DNA of 64,000 nucleotides, taken from the NCBI RefSeq assembly GCF_004801395.1, contig NZ_SSOA01000001.1:496001-560000 (forward strand), in the 5' to 3' direction. Under the pieces are notes generated by a model. It had not been told where the DNA came from. It made no database searches and worked only from the letters and a program-made list of their open reading frames with translations. This document shows positions 8,565 to 17,124 of this stretch, in pieces. How positions within the stretch are numbered: the stretch's first letter is position 1; every line of letters starts with the position of its first letter. The DNA is from Gillisella terrae. GTDB lineage: Bacteria; Pseudomonadota; Alphaproteobacteria; Rhizobiales; Rhizobiaceae. The translations under genes were made by a program, and so were the position numbers.

Positions 8565-9104
8565 TCAAAGCCTTATTTTGATGGGTTTTTCATCTCGCTC
8601 CAGGCAAAAGGCATAGGGGCCGGGAACACCTTTAAGGTCCATAATGCCCAGCACGCGTCTGTCATCAATGCGTGCAAAATGGTCAAAGATGGGTTTGCTG
8701 TCATAAGCCATCGTGGCTGTGGCGCGTCCGCGAAACTCGATCATTCTTAAGCGGGCCTTGGAGGATTTTGTTTGCACAAATGGTCTGGCCAAGGCCATCA
8801 TGACCCCAAGTGCGGATGATCTGGGAAAGGGAGCCGTTAAGGGAACCAGGGTCGGATCAACGGCATAGAGGCTGTCTTTGCTTCGAGTATAGAATAGCAA
8901 AGGGTGAACGCAGTCTTTGTCCTCAAACAATTTGCCATACCATCCGGTTGGCTCAAGCAGTCCATCCAGTGGATGACCCGTTCGTATTTCAAAGCCACTC
9001 CAGCGGCCCAGCATGAAATCAATGTCAGCGGTGGGCAAGCTATCGAAACATTGCAGAACAGCCTCAGACGAGGCCGCTTTTTTTGAAATAATGTCTTCGA
9101 TCAT
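8565..9104 (-). CDS. GXWXG / DUF4334 domain protein
   Basis: A 179-residue protein with two conserved parts: an N-terminal GXWXG-type segment (MLGRWSGFEIRTGHPLDGLLEPTGWYGK, quoted here in two pieces: MLGRWSGFEI and LLEPTGWYGK) and a C-terminal DUF4334 segment around MIEFRGRATATMAYDSKPIFDHF and the run RVLGIMDLKG. The biochemical role of this family is unknown to me. The start at 9104 is preceded by an AAGAAGA-like site; longer in-frame extensions lack homology. It is the first gene of a two-gene unit with the SDR 7804-8562, which suggests that both act on the same small hydrophobic substrate, but this is inference. Confidence 0.75.
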   Translation of the reverse strand: MIEDIISKKAASSEAVLQCFDSLPTADIDFMLGRWSGFEIRTGHPLDGLLEPTGWYGKLFEDKDCVHPLLFYTRSKDSLYAVDPTLVPLTAPFPRSSALGVMMALARPFVQTKSSKARLRMIEFRGRATATMAYDSKPIFDHFARIDDRRVLGIMDLKGVPGPYAFCLERDEKPIKIRL

Positions 9105-9380
9105 GCTTCTTCTTTTCTCTCTTTCCACAATCTTTAACTGTATTGGCTTCAACCGTATTGGATCTAGTGTGTACGTTGCCTGTTTCAAGCTGCGCTCATG
9201 ATAAGCGCCGTTGGAGCTTGGTGAAATTTGAAATGGCAATAGACCTGATTACGTCTTGCTGTTCGGTTTTTACGTCGTCATTCCTGTTGTGTAAAAAAAC
9301 TTGCGTAAAAATTATCCGTCGAAATTTGAACAAAAGTGCTAATGGCGCGTTAATGGCTCAGAGAAACACAGGAGCCTGCC

Positions 9381-9653
9381 ATGAAAGCAGCAACAGTATT
9401 CATTCTTATCGCATCTTTGTCGGTCCCGGCTGGTCTTGCGGCAAAGGGATTTGTTGAGCATCAAGGCCAATCTTCTTTTACGAAAACGGAGCCTTTTGTT
9501 GATGTAACTGTGAAAAAGGGCCCTCGTTTGCAAAAAGAGAACGAGCAGAGCGCTTTGACAGATGACTATGCTTCAGAATGGGTGTCGGATTGTTACGATG
9601 CCTATGGTGATCCGGGCAATACTGCCAATTTGAGAGCGTGTCTCAAGGGTTAA
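9381..9653 (+). CDS. Small secreted protein, unknown function
   Basis: A 90-residue product with a clear signal peptide (MKAATVFILIASLSVPAGLA, cleavage expected after Ala-21/22) and a mature part of about 68 residues that is charged and contains two cysteines near the C-terminus (SDCYDAYGDP and LRACLKG), which could form a disulphide in the periplasm. CAGGAG lies 10 bases before the ATG. No family recognised. A good terminator follows at 9727. Confidence 0.65.
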   Translation: MKAATVFILIASLSVPAGLAAKGFVEHQGQSSFTKTEPFVDVTVKKGPRLQKENEQSALTDDYASEWVSDCYDAYGDPGNTANLRACLKG

Positions 9654-9726
9654 GTTTGTCAGTGACCTTACTTAGTTTTTCAGACCCGTCTTTGCGAATA
9701 TCGCGCCATAGATCGCAGTATTGAAG

Positions 9727-9759
9727 ATCCCGCACAATTTTAAAGATGCGGGATTTTTT
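9727..9759 (+). terminator. Rho-independent terminator
   Basis: ATCCCGCA (9727-9734) pairs with TGCGGGAT (9747-9754), followed by a run of T. It closes the small secreted gene upstream. The rest of 9654-10023 is AT-rich (long T runs near 9775-9870) and I see no gene in it. Confidence 0.8.
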
Positions 9760-10023
9760 ATGAATAGGCCGCGCTTTTTTTAAAATATTTTTAATAATTG
9801 AAATTCACATTTTTTTGTTAATGACACTATTTATATTTGATCAAACATCCATTTTCGTTTTTTTTATTTGACTATAAGCTGTCTATCAACCTCTCAATCG
9901 GCATTTTTAATAAAGTATATTCATTGCCGGTTTTCATGACTGGATAAAACAGGGAGGGTTCCAGTTTCTGTGTGCTCGAGACCCCTCATCAAAGAGGAGG
10001 CGGCGCAATGACGGGGGATTGGC

Positions 10024-10416
10024 ATGACAAACGCTGGCTATATTCGTTTGGGGACGGTGGCTGTTTCTCTCTGCCTGGCTTTGTCGGGTAGTGCTTACGC
10101 CAAGTCCACAGGTTGGTTGAATGCAAATCGATTGCAGGATTTTGGCAGGGAGCATCTACATGCCAATGCATTGCCAACATCGATAAGCTGTAAGGACTCC
10201 GATGTTGTTGCCGGGATGGATCGCCGCAACACCATGGTCAAGATTGAATATTCTTCGAACCCGGAGCACATCAAATGGAAATGGGCGTGGGGTGGCCTGG
10301 TGGGCAAGATTGACCGTGATTATGCGGCCAAGGGCTACAAGATGGTTTCGCAAGACAGTTTCCGCCGACCTTCAGGCTTGTTGATGCGGTGTGCCATCTG
10401 GCAAAAGCGGAACTGA
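10024..10416 (+). CDS. Secreted protein, unknown function
   Basis: A 130-residue protein with a signal peptide (hydrophobic VAVSLCLALSGSAYA, cleavage expected after residue 26) and a mature domain of about 100 residues containing two cysteines (ISCKDSD and MRCAIWQK). A GGGGG site precedes the ATG. I do not recognise the family. It is convergent with the aldo-keto reductase, with 22 bases between the stop codons. Confidence 0.62.
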   Translation: MTNAGYIRLGTVAVSLCLALSGSAYAKSTGWLNANRLQDFGREHLHANALPTSISCKDSDVVAGMDRRNTMVKIEYSSNPEHIKWKWAWGGLVGKIDRDYAAKGYKMVSQDSFRRPSGLLMRCAIWQKRN

Positions 10417-10438
10417 CAAACTCCGGACAACCGACGCT

Positions 10439-11284
10439 CTACAACATTTCAAGTGGTTGTTTGCGCTGCGGTGGCGCAAACAGCGTATCAAGGCGCTGCA
10501 AATCCTCATCCGTGAGGTCCAGCTCCACCGCCGCTCTGTTTTCCTCCACGCGATGCACATTGGCCGATTTTGGAATGGGAAGCACGCCTTCGCGCTCCAG
10601 CAAAAAGGCAAGTGCCACTTGCGCGGGCGTGGCCTGATAGGCCTTTGCCATATGAATCAAATCTGCATTGTTCAGCAGACGGCCTTGCTCAATCGGCGAA
10701 TAGGCCATAACCGCAATATTGCGCTGCTGGCACCAGGGCAGAAGGTCAAATTCAATGCCGCGACGGGTAAGATTGTAGAGCACCTGATTGGCCGCACAGT
10801 TGTGACCATGCTCAACGCTGAACAGCTCTTCCATATCTTCGACATCGAAATTGGAAACACCCCATTCGCGGATTTTTCCTTCCCGTCTCAAGCGTTCAAA
10901 AGCGGCAACCGTCTCTTCCAGCGGATGGTCTCCACGCCAGTGGAGAAGGTAAAGATCGAGATGGTCGGTGCCCAATCGCTTCAGGCTGTCCTCGCAGGCC
11001 TGAATGGTGCCTTTGAGACTGGCGTTCCAGGGTAAAACCTTGGACACCAGAAAGGCTTCATCGCGGCGGCCTTGCAAAGCCGCACCGGTGATCTTTTCAG
11101 CGCCGCCATTGCCATACATTTCGGCGGTATCAATCACGGTCATACCAAGGTCGAGCGCTTTGCCAATTGCTGCAATTTCGTCTTTGGCCTTTGCGCCATC
11201 TTCGCCCATGTTCCATGTGCCGAAACCAAGGGCGGGCAGGGTGATGCCTGATGGAAGGCTCACGGTTGGCAGAGTGTCGTCCAT
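10439..11284 (-). CDS. Aldo/keto reductase
   Basis: A 281-residue NADPH-dependent oxidoreductase with the AKR barrel. It shows [10 protein letters not shown] at the first strand, the catalytic Asp and Tyr in [15 protein letters not shown], the Lys in [12 protein letters not shown], and the His in [12 protein letters not shown]. The C-terminal part has [13 protein letters not shown], the cofactor phosphate-binding site. The start at 11284 has GGAGGA about 7 bases upstream, whereas an upstream in-frame codon would add 33 unlikely residues. It is divergent from the LysE gene, and two palindromes lie between them. Physiological substrate unknown. Confidence 0.88.
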   Translation of the reverse strand: MDDTLPTVSLPSGITLPALGFGTWNMGEDGAKAKDEIAAIGKALDLGMTVIDTAEMYGNGGAEKITGAALQGRRDEAFLVSKVLPWNASLKGTIQACEDSLKRLGTDHLDLYLLHWRGDHPLEETVAAFERLRREGKIREWGVSNFDVEDMEELFSVEHGHNCAANQVLYNLTRRGIEFDLLPWCQQRNIAVMAYSPIEQGRLLNNADLIHMAKAYQATPAQVALAFLLEREGVLPIPKSANVHRVEENRAAVELDLTDEDLQRLDTLFAPPQRKQPLEML

Positions 11285-11365
11285 TGTCGCATCCTCCGAG
11301 ATTGCCGCAACTTCAAGATACCAACGCAGTGCAGCTTGGCAAGTTGCATCGCGGTCTGAATATCG

Positions 11366-11378
11366 TGTCACCGTGACA
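11366..11378. promoter_or_regulatory. Palindrome TGTCAC-C-GTGACA in AKR/LysE intergenic region
   Basis: A perfect 13-base inverted repeat 82 bases upstream of the aldo-keto reductase start. It could be an operator for that gene. No regulator gene is adjacent, so the binding protein is unknown. Confidence 0.4.
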
Positions 11379-11408
11379 ATCAAAGGGCTGTGGAGCGCTG
11401 GAATATTT

Positions 11409-11435
11409 CGATAGGTCAGCTATACTGACCTATCG
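11409..11435. promoter_or_regulatory. 27-base perfect inverted repeat upstream of LysE/nitrile hydratase operon
   Basis: The arms CGATAGGTCAG (11409-11419) and CTGACCTATCG (11425-11435) are exactly complementary with the five-base centre CTATA. The sequence TATACT (11421-11426) inside it resembles a -10 element. It ends 19 bases before the LysE start codon, so it may be an operator over the promoter or a hairpin in the 5' untranslated region. Confidence 0.55.
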
Positions 11436-11454
11436 GACTTGCGGGAGGAGTGTT

Positions 11455-12048
11455 GTGACATTTGAAACATTGGGGGCGCTGGTGCTTTTCGCATTCACCA
11501 CGTCGATCACACCGGGGCCAAACAATATGATGCTGTTTGCATCGGGGGTGAATTTTGGCTTTCAGCGAACGCTTCCGCACATGCTCGGCATTGGTGCCGG
11601 ATTTTTCTCGCTGCTGGTTGGTGTGGGCTTTGGCCTTGGAGCGTTGCTGACAGCTCTGCCTGCGGCCTATCTTGCGCTTAAAATAGCGGGCGGGCTCTAT
11701 CTTCTCTATATTGCCTGGAAAATTGGCACCTCACGCACATTGGGTGAGGGCAAGAGTACAGACAAGCCCATGAGCTTTCTATCGGCTGCCGCATTTCAAT
11801 GGGTCAATCCAAAGGCCTGGGTGATGGCGGTGACGGCCATGGCGACATACACAAATGTCGAAAATTACTGGTTGACGGTGATGATTGTCGGCCTCGCCTT
11901 TGCGGCGGTCAATGTGCCTTGCGTGTCCACTTGGGCAGGTTTTGGCTCGGTCTTGCGCGATTGGCTGTCGGTGCCGGTGCGGCTAAAATGGTTCAATATC
12001 ACCATGGCGGTCTTGCTCGTGCTCAGTTTATGGCCAATGCTGCGGTAA
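11455..12048 (+). CDS. LysE/RhtB-family exporter
   Basis: A 197-residue inner-membrane protein with about six transmembrane segments. The family signature is at the N-terminus ([17 protein letters not shown]), with [11 protein letters not shown] and [13 protein letters not shown] further on. Members export amino acids or related small molecules. The GTG start at 11455 has GGGAGGAG about 7 bases upstream. The nitrile hydratase alpha gene starts 15 bases after the stop, so the exporter probably belongs to the same operon; it might export an amide or amino acid linked to nitrile metabolism, but this is inference. The 27-base palindrome lies in front of it. Confidence 0.87.
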   Translation: MTFETLGALVLFAFTTSITPGPNNMMLFASGVNFGFQRTLPHMLGIGAGFFSLLVGVGFGLGALLTALPAAYLALKIAGGLYLLYIAWKIGTSRTLGEGKSTDKPMSFLSAAAFQWVNPKAWVMAVTAMATYTNVENYWLTVMIVGLAFAAVNVPCVSTWAGFGSVLRDWLSVPVRLKWFNITMAVLLVLSLWPMLR

Positions 12049-12062
12049 AAAAGGGGAATCTT

Positions 12063-12695
12063 GTGAGCGGACATCACCACCACGATCATGAACATCATCA
12101 TGACAATCATTATTCCGACATACAGGCCCGCGTTAAGGCGCTGGAGACCTTGCTGACGGAAAAGGGCCTGATTGATCCCAAGGCCATTGATGCGATTGTC
12201 GAGACCTATGAAACCAAAGTCGGGCCGCGCAATGGTGCCAAGGTTGTCGCCAAGGCGTGGGTGGATGCAGAGTTTGCGCAATGGCTGGAAAGAGACGCGA
12301 CTGCGGCCATTGCCAGCCTGGGTTATACGGGGCGTCAGGGCGAGCATATGCGCGCTGTGTTCAACAGCGAAGACACCCACAATATGGTGGTTTGCACATT
12401 ATGCTCCTGTTACCCGTGGTCGGTGCTTGGCTTGCCGCCGGTGTGGTACAAAGCGCCGGCCTATCGCTCACGGGCAGTGATGGACCCACGCGGCGTCTTG
12501 GCCGAGTTTGGCGTGACCTTGCCTGAGCACACAAAGCTGCGCGTGTGGGATTCCACCGCAGAGCTGCGCTATCTCGTCATCCCCATGCGTCCATCGGGCA
12601 CCGAAAACCTGAATGAGGCGCAATTGGCCGATCTGGTCACGCGCGATTCCATGATAGGTACCGGCCTTGCACGTTCATCAAAGGTGACCGCATGA
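12063..12695 (+). CDS. nthA: Nitrile hydratase alpha subunit, cobalt type
   Basis: A 210-residue subunit of nitrile hydratase, which converts nitriles to amides. The metal site is [10 protein letters not shown] with ligands Cys-111, Cys-114, Ser-115 and Cys-116; Thr (not Ser) after the first Cys is the mark of the cobalt type. The N-terminus is unusually rich in histidine (11 or so within the first 20 residues), which may help to bind or store metal. GTG start at 12063 with AGGGGA upstream. The downstream beta gene overlaps by four bases (ATGA) and an activator gene follows. No amidase is nearby, so the amide must be used elsewhere or exported. Confidence 0.95.
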   Translation: MSGHHHHDHEHHHDNHYSDIQARVKALETLLTEKGLIDPKAIDAIVETYETKVGPRNGAKVVAKAWVDAEFAQWLERDATAAIASLGYTGRQGEHMRAVFNSEDTHNMVVCTLCSCYPWSVLGLPPVWYKAPAYRSRAVMDPRGVLAEFGVTLPEHTKLRVWDSTAELRYLVIPMRPSGTENLNEAQLADLVTRDSMIGTGLARSSKVTA

Positions 12696-13351
12696 ACGGC
12701 CCGCATGATCTGGGTGGGCAAATGGGTTTCGGCCCTGTCGCACCTGAAAAGGATGAACCGATATTTCATGCCGAGTGGGAAAAGCGGGCCTTGGGCATTA
12801 CGCTTTCTTGCGGCGCGTTTGGCGCGTGGAATATTGATGAAAGCCGCCACGCGCGTGAAAACATCCCGCCTGCCCATTATCTTGCGGCCAGCTATTACGA
12901 AATCTGGATCAGGGGCATTGATATGCTGCTGGAGCGCCATGGCTTTGCCACTCGTGAGGAGCTTTTTTCGGGCCAGCATAAGCAGCAAGGGGCAATCCCT
13001 AAGCGGATATTGAGCGCCGATCGGGTGGCGGAGGTGCTGGCAAAAGGTGGCCCCTGCGATCGCCCGGTTCAATCAGCACCGGCTTTTACGGTGGGGCAAC
13101 GGGTGAGAACGCGCAATTTTAACCCGACAACGCATACGCGCTTGCCGCGTTATGCTCGTGCCAAAACCGGGGTAGTTGAGGCTGTGCAGGGCAGTTTTGT
13201 TTTTGCCGATGACAATGCTCATGGGCGCGGCGAGAACCCGCAGTGGCTTTACACAGTGGTGTTTGACGGAGTGGATATCTGGGGCGAAGGCGCTGATCCC
13301 ACCTTGAGTGTTTCGATTGATGCATGGGAGAGCTATCTTGAGCCAGTGTGA
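12692..13351 (+). CDS. nthB: Nitrile hydratase beta subunit
   Basis: A 219-residue beta subunit that forms the active heterodimer with the alpha subunit. It opens with the typical [16 protein letters not shown], has the central helical region ([17 protein letters not shown]), and the C-terminal SH3-like barrel that starts at [14 protein letters not shown] and includes [16 protein letters not shown]. The conserved Arg residues that contact the oxidised metal-site cysteines of the alpha subunit should lie in these regions. The ATG overlaps the alpha stop codon by four bases. A short activator gene begins within its last codons. Confidence 0.95.
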   Translation: MNGPHDLGGQMGFGPVAPEKDEPIFHAEWEKRALGITLSCGAFGAWNIDESRHARENIPPAHYLAASYYEIWIRGIDMLLERHGFATREELFSGQHKQQGAIPKRILSADRVAEVLAKGGPCDRPVQSAPAFTVGQRVRTRNFNPTTHTRLPRYARAKTGVVEAVQGSFVFADDNAHGRGENPQWLYTVVFDGVDIWGEGADPTLSVSIDAWESYLEPV

Positions 13352-13715
13352 AACGCCCTCTGCGCTTGTTCAATCACAAGGCCTGCCAAAATCAGCAGAA
13401 GGTGATCCGGTGTTTGCCGAGCCATGGCAGGCCGATGCCTTTGCGCTGACAGTGCATTTGCATGCAGGCGGCGTGTTTACGTGGACAGAATGGGCAGAAG
13501 CGCTTTCAGTGGAGGTCCACAAACCCGGCCGTGCAGAGGATGGCTCGGATTATTTCGAGGCATGGGTTGCGGCTTTGAGCACGGTTTTGTGCAGCAAGGG
13601 TATTGTGGATGCGAAGGGGCTGGAGGCGCTGCAACAGGGCTGGCAAAGGGCTGCCATGGCAACGCCCCACGGCCAACCAATCCTGCTGGAAAATGACCCG
13701 GAATATGCGGCATAA
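13338..13715 (+). CDS. Nitrile hydratase accessory/activator protein
   Basis: A roughly 125-residue protein of the nitrile hydratase activator family (related to the beta-subunit N-terminus), with the hallmark stretch FAEPWQADAFALTVHLHAGGVF, of which FAEPWQADAFAL is the most conserved part, and WTEWAEALS. These proteins deliver cobalt to the alpha subunit, in known systems by swapping subunits. The start is uncertain: a TTG at 13338 has GGGAG about 7 bases upstream and overlaps the beta stop codon; an ATG at 13323 is possible. Last gene of the operon. Confidence 0.85.
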   Translation: MSQCETPSALVQSQGLPKSAEGDPVFAEPWQADAFALTVHLHAGGVFTWTEWAEALSVEVHKPGRAEDGSDYFEAWVAALSTVLCSKGIVDAKGLEALQQGWQRAAMATPHGQPILLENDPEYAA

Positions 13716-13774
13716 GGTGAGCAAAAGCCGGTTTGCGCTTGCAATTGGAGTGCGAATCCGCGCATGTCCTCACC

Positions 13775-14905
13775 ATGGAATTTGCACCTCAACAGGATGA
13801 AGCCCTCAAGGCCGTTGCCAAATGGCTGAAGGAGGGAAAGAGCCCGGTTTTCCGGCTGTTCGGCTATGCCGGAACCGGCAAGACAACACTTGCGCGGCAT
13901 TTTGCCGAAAACGTGGATGGGGATGTGCTGTTTGCGGCCTTCACCGGCAAGGCAGCGCAGGTGTTGCGCTCCAAGGGGGCGACCACGGCCCGCACCATTC
14001 ATTCGCTGATCTATCGCCCGCGTGGTGAAGAAGAAGTGTCGGACGAGGAAACCGGCAAGACCTCCATCGCACCGATGTTTTCGGTCAATCGCCAAAGTCC
14101 GGTGGCCAAGGCATCGCTGATTGTCATCGATGAATGCTCGATGGTCGATGAGCAACTGGGCCGCGATTTGATGAGCTTTGGCACGCCCATTCTCGTGCTG
14201 GGCGATCCCGGACAGTTGCCGCCCGTCTCGGGTGGTGGCTTTTTTACCGAGCAGGAACCGGATTATCTGCTGACCGACATCCACCGTCAGGCGCGTGATA
14301 ACCCGATTATCCAGCTGGCCATGCAAATCCGCGAAGGCCGCGAAATCACCCATGGTGATTACGGCTCAACCGCGCGGGTGATTTCCAAGAATGAGGTAAC
14401 ACAGGATCTGGTGCTCAATTGCGATCAGGTTCTGGTGGGCACCAACAAAACCCGTCGCCGCTATAACAAGCGCCTACGCGAGCTGAAGGGCTTTACCGCC
14501 GATTATCCGCAATCCGGCGACAAGCTGGTGTGCCTGCGCAATGATCAGGTCAAAGGTCTGTTGAATGGCTCGCTGTGGCAGGTGATGACATCATCGCGCG
14601 AAACGGTGAAGCCGGGCATGAACCTGCTGATTAAGCCAGAAGACGATGATATGGATCGCGGTGCCGCCAAGATCAAATTGTTGAAAGCGGCCTTTGAAGA
14701 TGTGGAGACGGAAATTCCGTGGTCTACGCGCAAGCGCTATGACGAGTTTGATTACGGCTATGCTTTGACCGTCCACAAGGCCCAAGGTTCGCAATGGAAC
14801 AATGTGGTGCTGTTTGACGAGAGCTGGGCGTTTCGCGATACGCGCGAGCGCTGGCTTTACACGGCAGTGACCCGCGCGGCTGAAACCCTGACGATTGTGC
14901 GTTAA
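13775..14905 (+). CDS. RecD-like ATP-dependent DNA helicase/exonuclease V homologue
   Basis: A 376-residue superfamily 1B helicase. Walker A is GYAGTGKTTLARHFAE near the N-terminus, Walker B is LIVIDECSMVDE, then LGDPGQLPPVSGGGFF (motif III) and TDIHRQARDNP (motif IV). The C-terminal UvrD/RecD-like module has YALTVHKAQGSQWNNV (motif V) and LYTAVTRAAETL (motif VI). It is shorter than RecD and has no N-terminal domain, like stand-alone helicases common in rhizobia. The ATG at 13775 is preferred to a TTG at 13733. Its TAA overlaps the stop codon of the convergent MerR-like gene within TTAA. Confidence 0.87.
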   Translation: MEFAPQQDEALKAVAKWLKEGKSPVFRLFGYAGTGKTTLARHFAENVDGDVLFAAFTGKAAQVLRSKGATTARTIHSLIYRPRGEEEVSDEETGKTSIAPMFSVNRQSPVAKASLIVIDECSMVDEQLGRDLMSFGTPILVLGDPGQLPPVSGGGFFTEQEPDYLLTDIHRQARDNPIIQLAMQIREGREITHGDYGSTARVISKNEVTQDLVLNCDQVLVGTNKTRRRYNKRLRELKGFTADYPQSGDKLVCLRNDQVKGLLNGSLWQVMTSSRETVKPGMNLLIKPEDDDMDRGAAKIKLLKAAFEDVETEIPWSTRKRYDEFDYGYALTVHKAQGSQWNNVVLFDESWAFRDTRERWLYTAVTRAAETLTIVR

Positions 14906-15594
14906 GAGGCTATAAGTCCCAAAAGCACGGCTTTTGCCACGGCTTGAAAACGGTTGGTCGCCGAAATTTTGCGCATGATTCCGGCTTCCAAAGCCAGCAC
15001 GGCTTCCGGTGTCATTTGCAGCGTGCGCGCCAGGCGAATTTGGGTGTAGCCCTCGGCCATGAGCGTCAGGCAATGATGCTCCAGATCGGACAGAGATACG
15101 CCGGGCGAAGGTTGCGCCTCTTGCTCCATCTGCTCGTCATCATCCCCTTCAATCAAGGCGTTGATCTGCTGCATCTGTCGGAAAAGAGTGGACTGCGCAC
15201 CGAAAAGCTCACGCTTTCGATATTCAAGCGCCGTTCGCAGCAGCGTATTGGCCTCACTTTGACTGGTGACATCGCTGAGTTCTGCCAGAAGATCCTGAAT
15301 GGCAACAATGGGCATGCCGATTTCGCGGCAGGTGTTGATCAAGGCCATCAACCGGATGTCGCGATGATAATAGACCCGCATCAACCCCACCCGACTGGCG
15401 GACAGGAGTTTTTTCTCCTCATAGAAATGCAGGGTTCGGTGCGTTACGCCAAAAAGATTCGCCATGTCGGAGATGGCAATCGGCTCGGCTGGCAAATTCA
15501 CCGGCATTGGTACATGCGGCAAAAATGGCAAGGCGGCGTAAGAAACACCATCGGTTTGAGTGGTGGAATTTGAATGTTCAGCATGAAGCCACAT
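14902..15594 (-). CDS. MerR-type regulator with LuxR-like C-terminal helix-turn-helix
   Basis: A 230-residue protein with a MerR DNA-binding domain at about residues 38-105 (ISDMANLFGVTHRTLHFYEE, followed by RVYYHRDI), a central helical linker of about 45 residues (reading ALEYRKRELF), an acidic stretch EGDDDEQMEQE, and a C-terminal region (165-228) that looks like a LuxR/GerE helix-turn-helix (LSDLEHHCLTLMAEGYTQIR then LQMTPEAVLALEAGIMRKI). Two DNA-binding modules in one chain is unusual. Start at the ATG of 15594; an ATG at 15507 is an alternative. It shares TTAA stop bases with the convergent helicase gene. Ligand and targets unknown. Confidence 0.78.
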   Translation of the reverse strand: MWLHAEHSNSTTQTDGVSYAALPFLPHVPMPVNLPAEPIAISDMANLFGVTHRTLHFYEEKKLLSASRVGLMRVYYHRDIRLMALINTCREIGMPIVAIQDLLAELSDVTSQSEANTLLRTALEYRKRELFGAQSTLFRQMQQINALIEGDDDEQMEQEAQPSPGVSLSDLEHHCLTLMAEGYTQIRLARTLQMTPEAVLALEAGIMRKISATNRFQAVAKAVLLGLIAS

Positions 15595-15696
15595 AGGATT
15601 TTCTCTGCCTCCCTCATGTCACGTTCGGTTTAACGCGCTTGACACCATTCCGACTCATGATTTTCTTATAGAAAATCACTTATCATTGTTAATTCG

Positions 15697-15735
15697 AAAA
15701 TACAAATACACGTATTGTGTCCCATTTTGTATTTT
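15697..15735. promoter_or_regulatory. Inverted repeat upstream of the MerR-LuxR hybrid gene
   Basis: AAAATACAAA (15697-15706) and TTTTGTATTTT (15725-15735) form a long dyad about 100 bases upstream of the regulator start. It may be an operator. A second palindrome GCCTTCGATCGAAGGC (15819-15834, 16 bases, perfect) follows. The rest of 15736-16031 holds no gene that I can support. Confidence 0.4.
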
Positions 15736-16031
15736 GTGATGGTGACTTTGTCTTCTCGGTAGAGATCGGCTCAATTCCCCAACATAATGGACTGTTTCAT
15801 TGCACAACTCCATTCAAAGCCTTCGATCGAAGGCGGGGATTCTCTGCAAGCTTCCCTCTTTTGTATATATCTCATGGTGCTTCTTTATTCATTGCTTTGC
15901 AAGCAAAAGCTGTGCCATTCTTCAATAAACACCTCTGCCTTGCCATGCTCCAAGCGCAGGTGCCAGAAAGAGGTGTGCGCGCTAAAGCTTGTCGCAACGC
16001 ATGGGATTCACGACGGCAGGCGTTCCAGCAC

Positions 16032-16120
16032 TGTGCAGAAAATCGAAACCAGCCGATGCTCCAGATTTTGTTTTTGCATCGGATGGATCTGAAAGCCGGT
16101 TTCCACTTTGCAGCCGATGC
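16032..16120 (+). repeat. Palindromic intergenic repeat, GCATCGG family, copy 1
   Basis: Shares with 16253-16343 the order gcagaaaat / CGATGCT / GCATCGGA / tctgaaa-ccggtt / CCGATGC, forming two successive hairpins. It resembles the rhizobial intergenic mosaic-type palindromes built around CCGGTTTTC. Confidence 0.7.
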
Positions 16121-16252
16121 CCAAAACACAATAAATTCCGAATTTCCATCGATTGATCACATAATCTCATTGGCGTTTGATGCGCCAAAGTTTTACAGAC
16201 AAAGACGGGATGGTCCGCAAGGCTTTGTGGCGATCCGACAATCTAGAGCATC

Positions 16253-16343
16253 GTGCAGAAAATTTGAATCAGCCCGATGCTCTCAGTTTTTTGTTTCCGC
16301 ATCGGATTGATCTGAAAACCGGTTCTCACTTTTCAGCCGATGC
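16253..16343 (+). repeat. Palindromic intergenic repeat, GCATCGG family, copy 2
   Basis: Direct repeat of 16032-16120, 221 bases further on. The outer arms are GCATCGG and CCGATGC around an inner TGAAAA/TTTTCA pairing, and a separate hairpin AGCATCG/CGATGCT precedes it. It ends about 20 bases before the pdxJ start and so lies in the pdxJ 5' untranslated region or promoter. Confidence 0.72.
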
Positions 16344-16362
16344 TTTAAATGGATTTTGATCA

Positions 16363-17115
16363 ATGGCAGCCAAGCTTTCCGTCAATCTCAATGCTATCGC
16401 CATGTTGCGCAACCGGCGTGATCTTCCCTGGCCAGATGTGGCCCATTTTGGCCGCTTGGCGTTGAAGGCCGGTGCCTATGGTCTGACCGTGCATCCACGG
16501 CCGGATCAGCGTCACATTCGCTTTTCTGATCTGCCAACGCTTCGGGCGTTGATTGACGATGAGTTTCCCAAGGCAGAGTTTAATATTGAAGGCTATCCGA
16601 CCGAGGAGTTTATGGCGCTTTGCGAAGATGCTGCGCCGGAGCAGGTGACATTGGTGCCCGATCATCCTTCGCAGGCAACCTCGGACCATGGCTGGGATTT
16701 TGTAAGCCATCAGGAGCTTTTGAAAAGGGTTGTGGGCCGCCTGAAGGCCAAGGGCATGCGTGTTTCGCTGTTTGCCGATGGGGACGGCAAGGAAGAGGCC
16801 GTGCTGGCTGCAAAAGCCACCGGTGCCGACCGTATCGAACTTTACACCGGCCCTTACGGCGGATGTTACGATGCGCCTGAGCGGCGTGACGTGGAACTGG
16901 ACCTTTTGGGCAAAACCGCAGATGCCGCCCAAGCGCTGGGCCTTGGGGTCAATGGTGGGCATGATCTGACCGTTGCCAATCTGCCTGCCCTTGTGGGCCG
17001 CATTCCCTATCTGGCTGAGGTATCCATTGGCCATGGTTTGACGGCAGATGCATTGGAATTTGGCATGGCGGAAACCGTGCGACGTTTTCGCCATGCCTGC
17101 GGAGAGTCCGTTTAA
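16363..17115 (+). CDS. pdxJ: Pyridoxine 5'-phosphate synthase PdxJ
   Basis: A 250-residue TIM-barrel enzyme that joins 1-deoxyxylulose 5-phosphate and 3-amino-1-hydroxyacetone 1-phosphate to make pyridoxine 5'-phosphate. Recognisable parts are [15 protein letters not shown] at the N-terminus, [39 protein letters not shown], the phosphate-binding [11 protein letters not shown], and [16 protein letters not shown]. The Glu, His and Arg residues of the family are present. A palindromic repeat sits immediately upstream. Convergent with the QorB-like gene, which ends 9 bases after it. Confidence 0.95.
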   Translation: MAAKLSVNLNAIAMLRNRRDLPWPDVAHFGRLALKAGAYGLTVHPRPDQRHIRFSDLPTLRALIDDEFPKAEFNIEGYPTEEFMALCEDAAPEQVTLVPDHPSQATSDHGWDFVSHQELLKRVVGRLKAKGMRVSLFADGDGKEEAVLAAKATGADRIELYTGPYGGCYDAPERRDVELDLLGKTADAAQALGLGVNGGHDLTVANLPALVGRIPYLAEVSIGHGLTADALEFGMAETVRRFRHACGESV

Positions 17116-17124
17116 ACGGAGGGG

